64,000 nt of DNA from Qipengyuania aquimaris (GTDB lineage: Bacteria > Pseudomonadota > Alphaproteobacteria > Sphingomonadales > Sphingomonadaceae): NCBI RefSeq assembly GCF_009827445.1, contig NZ_WTYI01000001.1, forward strand, positions 654,172-718,171, written 5' to 3'. How positions within the stretch are numbered: the stretch's first letter is position 1; each line of letters starts with the position of its first letter. Position numbers and translations under genes: made by a program. Shown in pieces: positions 33,198-41,331 of the stretch. The notes under the pieces are model-generated. The model ran no database searches. It was not told the DNA's origin and worked only from the letters and a program-made list of their open reading frames with translations.

Positions 33198-33231
33198 AAA
33201 CGAAAAGGGCGGCCCCGCAGGACCGCCCTTT
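33198..33231 (-). terminator. rpsD terminator
   Basis: On the minus strand AAGGGCGG pairs with CCGCCCTT across a G/C-rich loop and is followed by TTTTCGTTT. A 28-nt core is identical to the rplS terminator 27.6 kb away, which supports its being a functional terminator. Confidence 0.85.
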
Positions 33232-33252
33232 CGTGTTTCGTTGCCGAAGTGA

Positions 33253-33867
33253 TCAGCGCGAATAGAATTCGACGACCAGGTTCGGTTCCATCGTGACCGG
33301 GTAGGGCACTTCGTCGAGCTTCGGCACGCGGGTGAAGGTCACCTTGTCGGTGCCGTCGGGCGCGACGTAGTCGGGAATTTCACGCTCGGGCAGGCTCTGC
33401 GCTTCGATGACGAGAGCCATGTCCTTGGCCTTGCTGCCGAGGCTGACGACGTCGCCGACCTTGACGCGGGCCGATGCGATGTTGGTCTTCACGCCATTGA
33501 GGAAGATGTGGCCGTGGCTCACGATCTGACGGGCGGAGAAGATGGTCGGAGCGAACTTGGCGCGATACACAACCATGTCGAGACGCTGTTCGAGCAGGCC
33601 GATCAGGTTCTGACCGGTGTCGCCCTTCATGGCCGACGCTTCCTTGTAGGTGCGCTTGAACTGCTTCTCGGTCACGTCGCCGTAGTAGCCCTTGAGCTTC
33701 TGCTTGGCGCGCAGCTGCAGGCCGAAGTCGCTCATCTTGCTCTTGCGACGCTGACCGTGCTGGCCGGGGCCGTAGGAACGCTTGTTGACCGGGGAATTCG
33801 GACGACCCCAGATGTTTTCACCCATCCGGCGGTCGAGTTTGTACTTGGCGCTCTTGCGCTTCGACAT
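33253..33867 (-). CDS. rpsD: 30S ribosomal protein S4
   Basis: A 204-residue S4, a primary 16S rRNA-binding protein that nucleates 30S assembly and in some bacteria acts as translational repressor. The [26 protein letters not shown] start matches the alphaproteobacterial form. The S4 RNA-binding fold ([31 protein letters not shown]) is in the middle. GGAAAG lies 5 nt upstream of the ATG. It stands alone here, not in the alpha operon, with its own terminator. Confidence 0.97.
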   Translation of the reverse strand: MSKRKSAKYKLDRRMGENIWGRPNSPVNKRSYGPGQHGQRRKSKMSDFGLQLRAKQKLKGYYGDVTEKQFKRTYKEASAMKGDTGQNLIGLLEQRLDMVVYRAKFAPTIFSARQIVSHGHIFLNGVKTNIASARVKVGDVVSLGSKAKDMALVIEAQSLPEREIPDYVAPDGTDKVTFTRVPKLDEVPYPVTMEPNLVVEFYSR

Positions 33868-34017
33868 AAGTCTTTCCTTCAATTTGCTGAGCGAACCCAA
33901 TGTCCGCCATCCAACCCGGCATCGCACCGCTGGAAGAGTGTTCCAGCGCGGCTACCGCTTCACCGGGGTGCGGAGCCAATTAGCGAAGGCGCGCGCATAG
34001 CAGGATTGTGCAGCGCG

Positions 34018-34662
34018 TCAAGCGTTGCGCGCTGCCTTGCAGAAGGCGCGGATCATTTCCGGGTCCTTATGGCCCGGCGCGGTTTCGACGCCCGAGGAGG
34101 TATCGAGCAGCGGCGCGCCCGTCTTCGCCAGCGCACCTGCCACATTGGCGGCAGACAGCCCGCCGGCCAGCCCCCATCCGGGCTTGCCCCGCCATGCAGA
34201 CAGCAGGGACCAGTCGAAGCTGAGCCCCATGCCACCGGGGAGGGCCGCATCCTTGGGCGTCCGCGCATCGAACAACAGGAGATCGGCAACCCCATCGTGG
34301 GCCTTGGCCTTTTCGACATCCCTCGCAGTCGCGACGGGAATTGCCTTCCAGACCGGCAGCCCGAAGCGTTCCTTCACCTGCGCCACGCGCTCCGGCGTTT
34401 CCTCGCCATGCAACTGGATTGCATCGAGTCGGCCAGCCCTGACGCTTTCTCCGATCAGGCCGTCGTCCGCATCTACGAAAAGGCCCACGCGCCCGATAGT
34501 GGATCCCGCACGCGCAGCCAGTGCTGCTGCAGCGTAACCGTCCACGTGTCTGGGGGAGGGCGGAAAGAACACCAGTCCTACGAAGTCGGCGCGCGCCGCT
34601 GTCGCTGCGTCGAGGGCATCCGGGGTCGAAATCCCGCAAATCTTGATCGCTACATCGGTCAT
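34018..34662 (-). CDS. trpF: phosphoribosylanthranilate isomerase
   Basis: TIM-barrel isomerase of tryptophan synthesis. The 214-residue protein has the catalytic-cysteine motif IKICGIST, the VGLVFFPPSPRHV strand, DAIQLHGEE and LLFDARTP, and the phosphate-binding LAGGLSAANVAGA and DTSSGVETAPGHKD at the end. It is the last gene of the lapA-pyrF-GNAT-trpF run. trpB and trpA, often next to it, are absent here: the next downstream gene is rpsD. Confidence 0.95.
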   Translation of the reverse strand: MTDVAIKICGISTPDALDAATAARADFVGLVFFPPSPRHVDGYAAAALAARAGSTIGRVGLFVDADDGLIGESVRAGRLDAIQLHGEETPERVAQVKERFGLPVWKAIPVATARDVEKAKAHDGVADLLLFDARTPKDAALPGGMGLSFDWSLLSAWRGKPGWGLAGGLSAANVAGALAKTGAPLLDTSSGVETAPGHKDPEMIRAFCKAARNA

Positions 34663-34671
34663 GAAGTGAAC

Positions 34672-35181
34672 CTAGGTGTCCGCGAGCCGCTTTGCCAGCA
34701 CCGCGAATTCCAGCGGTGGATCGCGGGGAACCGGGAACGGGCGGGTTTCGCTCGTCCGCTTATATCCGCGCCGCTTGTACCAGGATATCAATGAGGAGCG
34801 CTGTGTAATCACAGTCATTTCGAGCGTTTCTATGCCGCGTTTCAAAGCTGCCAGTTCCGCCGCTTCTAGCAGCGTCCCGCCAAGCCCTCCCGACTGCATC
34901 GTTGGCGAGACGCACAGCATTCCGAGATAGCCGCATGTCGCGTCGAGCTGTGTCACGGCAACGCAGCCGATCGGCGCTCCGGCATCGCCCCGGGCCAGCT
35001 GGAAGCTGACTTTTTCGTCTTTGATGAGGCGCTCGATCTCTTCGAGAGAAGTGCGTTCGTCGTCGAGGAGGTCGGCTTCGTGGTTCCAGCCCTGCCGCGC
35101 GCTGTCGCCGCGATAGGCGCTCTCTATGAGGAGCTTGATCTCGGCGGCATCCGCAAGGGATGCCTCGATAATGGAAGTCAA
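34672..35181 (-). CDS. GNAT family N-acetyltransferase
   Basis: A 169-residue acetyltransferase-fold protein. The acetyl-CoA motif A region is CGYLGMLCVSPTMQSGGLGGTLLEAAE, with Q/RxxGxG/A as GGLGG; the C-terminal SLISWYKRRGYKRTSE is motif B. The start is a TTG overlapping the pyrF TGA (TTGA), with GAGG 7 nt upstream, so it is translationally coupled to pyrF. Acceptor unknown. Confidence 0.88.
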   Translation of the reverse strand: MTSIIEASLADAAEIKLLIESAYRGDSARQGWNHEADLLDDERTSLEEIERLIKDEKVSFQLARGDAGAPIGCVAVTQLDATCGYLGMLCVSPTMQSGGLGGTLLEAAELAALKRGIETLEMTVITQRSSLISWYKRRGYKRTSETRPFPVPRDPPLEFAVLAKRLADT

Positions 35182-35852
35182 AGAGTAGCCTCGATCGCGC
35201 GGGCCGCTTCGGCGGGATCGTCCGCCCGGCTGATGGGGCGTCCGATGACGAGCACGCTGGCGCCGTCGTCGCGCGCCTGGCGTGGTGTGACCACGCGCTT
35301 CTGGTCGCCGACCGCGCTGCCGGCGGGACGCAGGCCTGGAACGACGAAATAGCCGTCTTTCCATTGATCGTGCACGGCTTTCACCTCGTGACCGGAACAC
35401 ACGATCCCGTCGAGCCCGCTGTCCTTGGCGAGTTCCGCGAGACGCATGACCTGGTCGTGTGCCGTGCCCTGGACGCCGGTGCGCTGCAAGTCGCGGTCAT
35501 CCATGCTGGTGAGCATGGTGACGCCGACCACCTTCGTGTTCTCTCCCGCAGCAGCCTTCGCGTCTTCCATCATCGCGCGTCCGCCGCTGGCATGGATGGT
35601 GACGATCGAAGGTTCGAGCTGGTGGATCGCGTGCATCGCACCGGCCACCGTGTTCGGGATGTCGTATAGCTTCAGATCGAGGAAGATCGGCAGGCCGAGC
35701 TGCCCGATCATGTGCACCCCGTGCGCGCCGTGGGCGCAGAAGAATTCCAGCCCCAGCTTGATCCCGCCGACGTGCGCCTTGACCTTTTCTGCCAGCGCAA
35801 CTCCATCGCGCAGGCGAGGGACGTCGAGAGCGAGGTAGACAGGGTTGCTCAT
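35178..35852 (-). CDS. pyrF: orotidine-5'-phosphate decarboxylase
   Basis: Final step of UMP synthesis. The 224-residue protein has the catalytic block IFLDLKLYDIPNTVAGAM, containing the Asp-Lys-Asp array, the strand HAHGVHMIG upstream, and the phosphate-binding VVTPRQARDDGASVLVIGRPISRA near the C-terminus. It overlaps both neighbours by 4 nt (ATGA with lapA, TTGA with GNAT). Confidence 0.96.
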   Translation of the reverse strand: MSNPVYLALDVPRLRDGVALAEKVKAHVGGIKLGLEFFCAHGAHGVHMIGQLGLPIFLDLKLYDIPNTVAGAMHAIHQLEPSIVTIHASGGRAMMEDAKAAAGENTKVVGVTMLTSMDDRDLQRTGVQGTAHDQVMRLAELAKDSGLDGIVCSGHEVKAVHDQWKDGYFVVPGLRPAGSAVGDQKRVVTPRQARDDGASVLVIGRPISRADDPAEAARAIEATL

Positions 35853-36196
35853 GACCGCGCGTCGGGTTCCGGATCTACAGGATTGGCAGGCTCGGCCACT
35901 GTCGAGGCCGCTGGCGTAGGTGCAGGGCGATCATCGGCACGCGGTGCCGCCATCTGAGAGGTCGCTTGCTCAAGCGCGGTAATCCGGCGCGTGTGACGCC
36001 AGCGTACCCCGCGATGATAGAGCCACATCGGCACGATCCCGATCAGGAAAGACACGATGACGAGGGCAGGCACGCGGGTGTCCCACACGATGCCGGGCCA
36101 GATGCGCACATCGATCTGCTTGTCCCAATTGCCGAAGGAAAAGGCGAGGATCGCCACCAGCAGTGCAATCCAGAGGATCGTTCGGACGATTTGCAT
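35849..36196 (-). CDS. lapA: LapA domain-containing protein
   Basis: A 115-residue inner-membrane protein with two N-terminal helices (TILWIALLVAILAFSFGNW and PALVIVSFLIGIVPMWLY), a cytoplasmic linker and a Pro-rich tail. This is the LapA/YciS fold associated with lipopolysaccharide assembly in Enterobacteriaceae. Here it heads pyrF rather than sitting next to lapB, so the function may differ. The ATGA overlap with pyrF shows coupling. Confidence 0.8.
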   Translation of the reverse strand: MQIVRTILWIALLVAILAFSFGNWDKQIDVRIWPGIVWDTRVPALVIVSFLIGIVPMWLYHRGVRWRHTRRITALEQATSQMAAPRADDRPAPTPAASTVAEPANPVDPEPDARS

Positions 36197-36259
36197 TTCT
36201 TAGCTACCCCTCACCGGTTTTCCGGCAATGCTAGGCGCACACCAGACGTGTCGCAAGGC

Positions 36260-37570
36260 TCAGCCGAAAACGCGGTCGAAGATCGTATCGACCTGCTTGA
36301 AGTGGTAATCGAGGTCGAAGCGTTCCTCGAGCTGCTCGTTCGAAAGCGCGGCGGTCACTTCCTCGTCCTGCTTGAGCAAGTCGAGCAGCATCAGCCTGCC
36401 ATCCGATTCCCACACCTTCATCGCGTTGCGCTGGACGAGGCGGTAGGCGTCCTCGCGGCTCACGCCGTTCTGGGTAAGGGCGAGCAGGACGCGCTGCGAA
36501 TGGATGAGGCCGCCCATGCGGTCCATGTTGGCCTGCATGCGCTCCGGATAGACGAGCAGCTTGTCGACCACGCCGGTGAGGCGCGCGAGAGCGAAGTCGA
36601 GCGTGATGGTCGCATCGGGGCCGATGAAACGCTCCACCGAAGAGTGGGAAATGTCCCGTTCGTGCCAAAGTGCCACGTTTTCCAGCGCGGGCAGGGCGTA
36701 GGCGCGGATCATGCGGGCCTGTCCGGTGAGGTTCTCGGTCAGGATCGGGTTGCGCTTGTGCGGCATAGCCGACGAACCCTTCTGGCCCTTGGAGAAGAAT
36801 TCTTCCGCTTCAAGCACCTCGGTGCGTTGCAGGTGGCGGATTTCCACCGCAACACGCTCGATCGATCCGGCGATAACCGCGAGAGTGGCAAAATACATGG
36901 CGTGGCGGTCGCGCGGGATGACCTGGGTGGAAACCGGTTCCGCCTTCAGGCCCAGCTTTTCGGCGACATAATCCTCGACGCTGGGGTCGATATTGGCAAA
37001 AGTACCGACAGCGCCGGAGATTGCGCAGGTCGCGATTTCCTCGCGCGCGGCGACCAGGCGGGTCTTGCAGCGATCGAATTCCGCATATGCCTGGGCCAGC
37101 TTCAGGCCGAAAGTCACCGGCTCTGCGTGGATGCCGTGGCTGCGCCCTATGGTGGGCGTGTACTTGTGTTCTTCCGCACGGCGTTTGATCGCGGCGAGCA
37201 GCTGGTCGAGATCTTTCAGCAGCAGGTCGGTCGAACGCGCCAGCTGGACCGCCAGTGTTGTGTCGAGCACGTCGGAACTGGTCATGCCCTGGTGCATGAA
37301 GCGTGCTTCATCGCCAACGTTTTCGGCAACCCACGTGAGGAAGGCGATCACGTCGTGCTTGGTCACCGCCTCGATGGCGTCGATCGCCTCAACATCGATC
37401 TTGGGATCGGTCGCCCACCAGTCCCATAGGGCTTTCGCGGCGCTCTTGGGCACGACGCCAAGCTCGCCGAGTTTCTCGGTCGCGTGCGCCTCGATTTCGA
37501 ACCAGATGCGATATTTCGCCTCCGGCTCCCAGATGGCGGTCATGGCAGGGCGGGCATAGCGGGGGACCAT
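36260..37570 (-). CDS. purB: adenylosuccinate lyase
   Basis: Fumarase/aspartase-superfamily lyase acting twice in purine synthesis. The 436-residue protein has FMHQGMTSSDVLDT, the catalytic His in GRSHGIHAEP, and the superfamily signature in GSSAMPHKRNPILTEN, followed by a helical C-terminus. The ATG used includes a short N-terminal stretch MVPRYARPAM, which matches the family start; an inner ATG 27 nt later is the alternative. It precedes lapA with a 63-nt gap. Confidence 0.96.
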   Translation of the reverse strand: MVPRYARPAMTAIWEPEAKYRIWFEIEAHATEKLGELGVVPKSAAKALWDWWATDPKIDVEAIDAIEAVTKHDVIAFLTWVAENVGDEARFMHQGMTSSDVLDTTLAVQLARSTDLLLKDLDQLLAAIKRRAEEHKYTPTIGRSHGIHAEPVTFGLKLAQAYAEFDRCKTRLVAAREEIATCAISGAVGTFANIDPSVEDYVAEKLGLKAEPVSTQVIPRDRHAMYFATLAVIAGSIERVAVEIRHLQRTEVLEAEEFFSKGQKGSSAMPHKRNPILTENLTGQARMIRAYALPALENVALWHERDISHSSVERFIGPDATITLDFALARLTGVVDKLLVYPERMQANMDRMGGLIHSQRVLLALTQNGVSREDAYRLVQRNAMKVWESDGRLMLLDLLKQDEEVTAALSNEQLEERFDLDYHFKQVDTIFDRVFG

Positions 37571-37738
37571 CGGTCGACTCCGAGTCTAAGGATTGCGGTG
37601 CAGGGGTGCGCGCTAGGCAAGGGCGCGCGTGCTGGCAAGGGGAGGGGCGGCATGCATTCAAAATATTGGTGAACAGGCAGTTTCGCATGCTCACTCACTG
37701 TGATTGCATGTGGTTCGAATTGCGGTAAGTTGTTCTAC

Positions 37739-40549
37739 ATGAACGATCAGACGATACTTCCGATTTCTCGAACAAGCCTGGCTGCATCGGCCGCGATGGC
37801 AATCATTCTGGCTGCTCCTGCCAATGCAGGTGAAACGGTTCTTTATGGCCCGGCGCCCGATTGGATTGACGCAGCGTCGCTTGATCTAATCGACGTGGAG
37901 GACGCGCCTTCTACCCTTATCTACGATTGGCAGCAGCGCCTCGAGGATGGTGTCGTCACCGAATACGAAGATGCCGCGATCCGCATCGACAATCCCGAGC
38001 TACTCATGGACCACGGGACTGTTTCGCTTTCCTGGCTGCCCGACAAGGGCGACCTGACTGTGCATCGCGTTGAAATCATCCGCGGCGATGAGCGTATCGA
38101 TGTTATCGACGGCGGCACGGAATTCGAGGTTATCCGCCGCGAACGAGGCCTCGAACAAAGGCTTCTCGATGGACGCCTCACTGCAACTCTCGCTGTTTCC
38201 GGCTTGCAGGTCGACGATATCCTTCGTGTTACCCATTCGGTCACTGTCGATGACCAGGCGCTCGGCGATGAGATGCAGGCTTCGCAATATCTCTTCCAGG
38301 AGCCGTGGCAGGTCGGTTTCTCGCGGGCGATAGTCAGCTGGCCCGAGAACGAAGATGTATACTGGCGCGCTGAAGACGTAGCCGGAATAGAGCCTCCGGT
38401 GGTCAAGGAAGGCTACAAGACGCTCACCGTGGCGCTGCCGATAGATGAACTGCCGGATATGCCGGGCGATGCCCCTTCGCGCTTCAGCCGCGATCCTGTC
38501 TTGCGGGTCGGGACATTCGCCGATTGGCAGGAATTGTCGCGCGCTTTCGCTCCGCATTACCAGGTAGCGGCCGAGGTGGCTGATGACAGCGCTGTCGCTG
38601 CGAAGGCTCGCGAAATTAGGGCGGCTACCAGCGATCCGCTTGAGCGCACGGCCTTGGCAGTGCGGCTGGTTCAGGACGAGGTGAGCTACCTCCTCAACGG
38701 TCTCGATGGCGGCAATTACATGCCGCAGTCGGCGGACGAGACGTGGGAGAAGCGCTACGGAGACTGCAAGGCTAAGTCGGTCCTGCTGTATTCCCTGCTG
38801 TCGCAAATGGGTATCGAAGCGATCCCGGTGCTTGTCTCCACCAGGGGAGGCGATGCGATCCCCGAATTGCTGCCGATCCCCGGCAATTTCGATCACATGA
38901 TCGTGCGCGCAAACATCGACGGCACGGATTACTGGCTCGATGGCACCAGCACCGCAACGCGCCTGTCCAACATCGGCGATGTCCCGGCGTTCTTCTATGC
39001 CCTTCCGTTACCGGTAGAGGGCGCGGACCTCGTCCCGATGATGCAGCGCCGCAAGGCTATACCAAACATGGCTATGGACGGCACTACCGATTACTCGGCA
39101 GGGATCGATTTCCCATCGCTGTTCTCGCTCACGATGAGGATTTCCGGGCCGCAGGGCGCCAGTCTCAGGGCCGCGGCCGACGAAGCGGACGAAGAACAGC
39201 TGAAGCGCTTTGCTTCAAGCTTTGCTTCCGGACCCGGAGGCGCACTGACGTCGGTGGCCTTGTCCTATGACGACGAAGAAGCTGTCGGAATTCTCGAGGT
39301 CGAAGGCGTCATGCCCACGGAATTTACCTGGACCGACGGCCGGATGCGGCTGAGTTCGGACCAGACCGAAAGGTTTGCCTTCAACCCGGACCGGGCGCGG
39401 CCCGAATGGCGCGATATCCCCGTGAGGACGGGAGGTCCGCAGTACACCCGCATCAACGCCACTATCGTTTTGCCTGACGGAATGACCGATTTCGAGGCGA
39501 CGGGCGATGCTGTCATCGACGACGGGTTCGCCAATACGGTCATCTACGGCAAGCGCTCGCTCGACGGGAACGTCATCCGCTACGACGTCGATGTCTGGAA
39601 CGACCTCGGCGAAATTCCCGCTTCGAACCTGCCGGCGCACAAACGCAAGGTCCGGCAGTTGAACGCACTCAAATCGGAAATCCTCGCACCCGAGGATTTC
39701 GCCTGGCGATGGGAAGTGGACAGCGCAATGCTCGCGCGCCGCGTGAAGCCCCTGCTCGAAGCCTATGATGCGGCAGTAGATTTCGCTGCTGATGACGATT
39801 GGAGCCCCTTGACCCAACGCGCCAGCTTCAAGGCGCAAATCTTCGACTGGGAAGGGGTGCTGACCGACCTCGATACTCTTATCGCCAACCAGCCGAGCGC
39901 CTATCTCCTTGGCTGGCGCGGCGGTGTGCACGAAGCCCTCGGCAACCGGGAGGCCGCGATCGCGGATGCGCAGGCCGCCTACGATCTCGATCCGAGCACA
40001 TACTTGGCCCTCAATCTGGCGGAGCTTCTTGCTTACGGCGGCCAGCGTGACGAGGCGCTCGAACTGCTGTCAAACCTTCCCGTCAGCGACGATGAGGAAG
40101 GCTCATACGCCAGCACCTTCGCTACGGTCGCCGGTCTTGCCGGTCGTACGGACGATGCGATTGCAGCGCTGGAAGAGCAGGTGGCGGACAAGCCGACCAA
40201 TGCGTCGGTCCTGAATGCGGATTGCTGGTTCCGCGGACTGTTCAATGTCCAGCCTGAAGCCGCCTTGTCATCCTGTACGAAAGCCATCGAACGCGCGACC
40301 AACAGCGCGCCTATGCTCGATAGCCGGGCGATGGTCAGCTACCGGATGGGCGATTACGACGCTGCGCTCAGCGATCTGGACAGCGCTCTGGAACTGGCGC
40401 CGGGCCTGTCTGCATCTTTGTATTTGCGCGGTATCGTGCGCCTTGAAAAAGGTGACAAGGCAGGCCGTACGGATGTCGAGCGGGCGCTGCGCATGGCGCC
40501 GGAGCTGGCGGCCAAATATGCGATGCACGGTGTCGTCCCTAAGGACTGA
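37739..40549 (+). CDS. DUF3857/transglutaminase-like/TPR protein
   Basis: A 936-residue exported protein. A signal peptide (SLAASAAMAIILAAPANAGE) is followed by the DUF3857 domain (about residues 40-250), then a transglutaminase-like core with the catalytic-type Cys in RYGDCKAKSVLLYSLL and His in FDHMIVRANI. A beta-rich region follows and the C-terminal third is made of TPR-like helical repeats (e.g. YLGWRGGVHEALGNREAAIADAQAAYDLDP-type and YRMGDYDAALSDLDSALEL). It is probably periplasmic. Family members are common in Sphingomonadales and Bacteroidetes, with unknown function. ATG at 37739 begins the signal peptide. Confidence 0.85.
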   Translation: MNDQTILPISRTSLAASAAMAIILAAPANAGETVLYGPAPDWIDAASLDLIDVEDAPSTLIYDWQQRLEDGVVTEYEDAAIRIDNPELLMDHGTVSLSWLPDKGDLTVHRVEIIRGDERIDVIDGGTEFEVIRRERGLEQRLLDGRLTATLAVSGLQVDDILRVTHSVTVDDQALGDEMQASQYLFQEPWQVGFSRAIVSWPENEDVYWRAEDVAGIEPPVVKEGYKTLTVALPIDELPDMPGDAPSRFSRDPVLRVGTFADWQELSRAFAPHYQVAAEVADDSAVAAKAREIRAATSDPLERTALAVRLVQDEVSYLLNGLDGGNYMPQSADETWEKRYGDCKAKSVLLYSLLSQMGIEAIPVLVSTRGGDAIPELLPIPGNFDHMIVRANIDGTDYWLDGTSTATRLSNIGDVPAFFYALPLPVEGADLVPMMQRRKAIPNMAMDGTTDYSAGIDFPSLFSLTMRISGPQGASLRAAADEADEEQLKRFASSFASGPGGALTSVALSYDDEEAVGILEVEGVMPTEFTWTDGRMRLSSDQTERFAFNPDRARPEWRDIPVRTGGPQYTRINATIVLPDGMTDFEATGDAVIDDGFANTVIYGKRSLDGNVIRYDVDVWNDLGEIPASNLPAHKRKVRQLNALKSEILAPEDFAWRWEVDSAMLARRVKPLLEAYDAAVDFAADDDWSPLTQRASFKAQIFDWEGVLTDLDTLIANQPSAYLLGWRGGVHEALGNREAAIADAQAAYDLDPSTYLALNLAELLAYGGQRDEALELLSNLPVSDDEEGSYASTFATVAGLAGRTDDAIAALEEQVADKPTNASVLNADCWFRGLFNVQPEAALSSCTKAIERATNSAPMLDSRAMVSYRMGDYDAALSDLDSALELAPGLSASLYLRGIVRLEKGDKAGRTDVERALRMAPELAAKYAMHGVVPKD

Positions 40550-40558
40550 GGCTATAGC

Positions 40559-41257
40559 CTAGATCAAACCCTTTGCGCGCAGCGACACATGGCTGCCGCG
40601 CCCCATGATCACGTGGTCATGCACGGTGATGTTGAGCAGGCGCCCTGCCTCGGCGATCCGGTTGGTGATCTGGATGTCCGCACGGCTGGGTTCGGGATCG
40701 CCGCTCGGGTGGTTGTGGACCAGGATCAGGGCCGACGCACCGATGTCGAAGGCCTTGCGGATCACCTCGCGCGGATGGATCGCAGCCTCGTCCACCGACC
40801 CTTCTGCCGCGAGATGATCGAGGATCAGCCGGTTGCGGGTGTCCAGGTAAAGCACCCGCACGCGCTCATGCTTCAAATGGCTCATGTCGATGGCGAGATA
40901 ATCGATCAGGGCCTGCCAGCTACCGAGCACGGGCTGCTGTTCGATTTCGCCGCGCGCCATGCGGCGGGCTGACAGGGCGATGGCGTGTAATGTGGCGGCG
41001 CTGGCATCGCCCATTCCCTTGACCTGCGCCAAGGCACCCGGATCCGCATTCAGCACGCCGGAGAAGGAGCCGAACCTTTCGATCAGGCGCTTCGCCAGCG
41101 GTTTGGTATCCCCTTGCCGGAATGCTCCGAAGAGGAGGTATTCGAGCAGCTCGTAATCGGCCAGCGCTTCCGCGCCACCGCTAAGCAGGCGGCTTCGCAA
41201 CCGCTCGCGATGACCGGCGCCGGCATGCGGTTTTGCATTGCTGGTTTCCTGCGGCAA
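40559..41257 (-). CDS. radC: RadC family JAMM/MPN protein
   Basis: A 232-residue RadC-like protein. The N-terminus has HhH-like helices (LADYELLEYLLFGAF and LAQVKGMGDASAATLHAI), the C-terminus has the MPN core with the JAMM metal site HNHPSGDPEPSRAD. RadC was once linked to DNA repair but is now considered of uncertain function. The start is a TTG with GGGGG 6 nt upstream. It is divergent from the ydbH-like gene. Confidence 0.88.
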   Translation of the reverse strand: MPQETSNAKPHAGAGHRERLRSRLLSGGAEALADYELLEYLLFGAFRQGDTKPLAKRLIERFGSFSGVLNADPGALAQVKGMGDASAATLHAIALSARRMARGEIEQQPVLGSWQALIDYLAIDMSHLKHERVRVLYLDTRNRLILDHLAAEGSVDEAAIHPREVIRKAFDIGASALILVHNHPSGDPEPSRADIQITNRIAEAGRLLNITVHDHVIMGRGSHVSLRAKGLI

Positions 41258-41331
41258 ATTCGACCCCCGAAGCGCGACCTTTCAAACGCTTGCATTGCCT
41301 TCGCACTGCGATGGGCGCAAGTGTGCACGGG

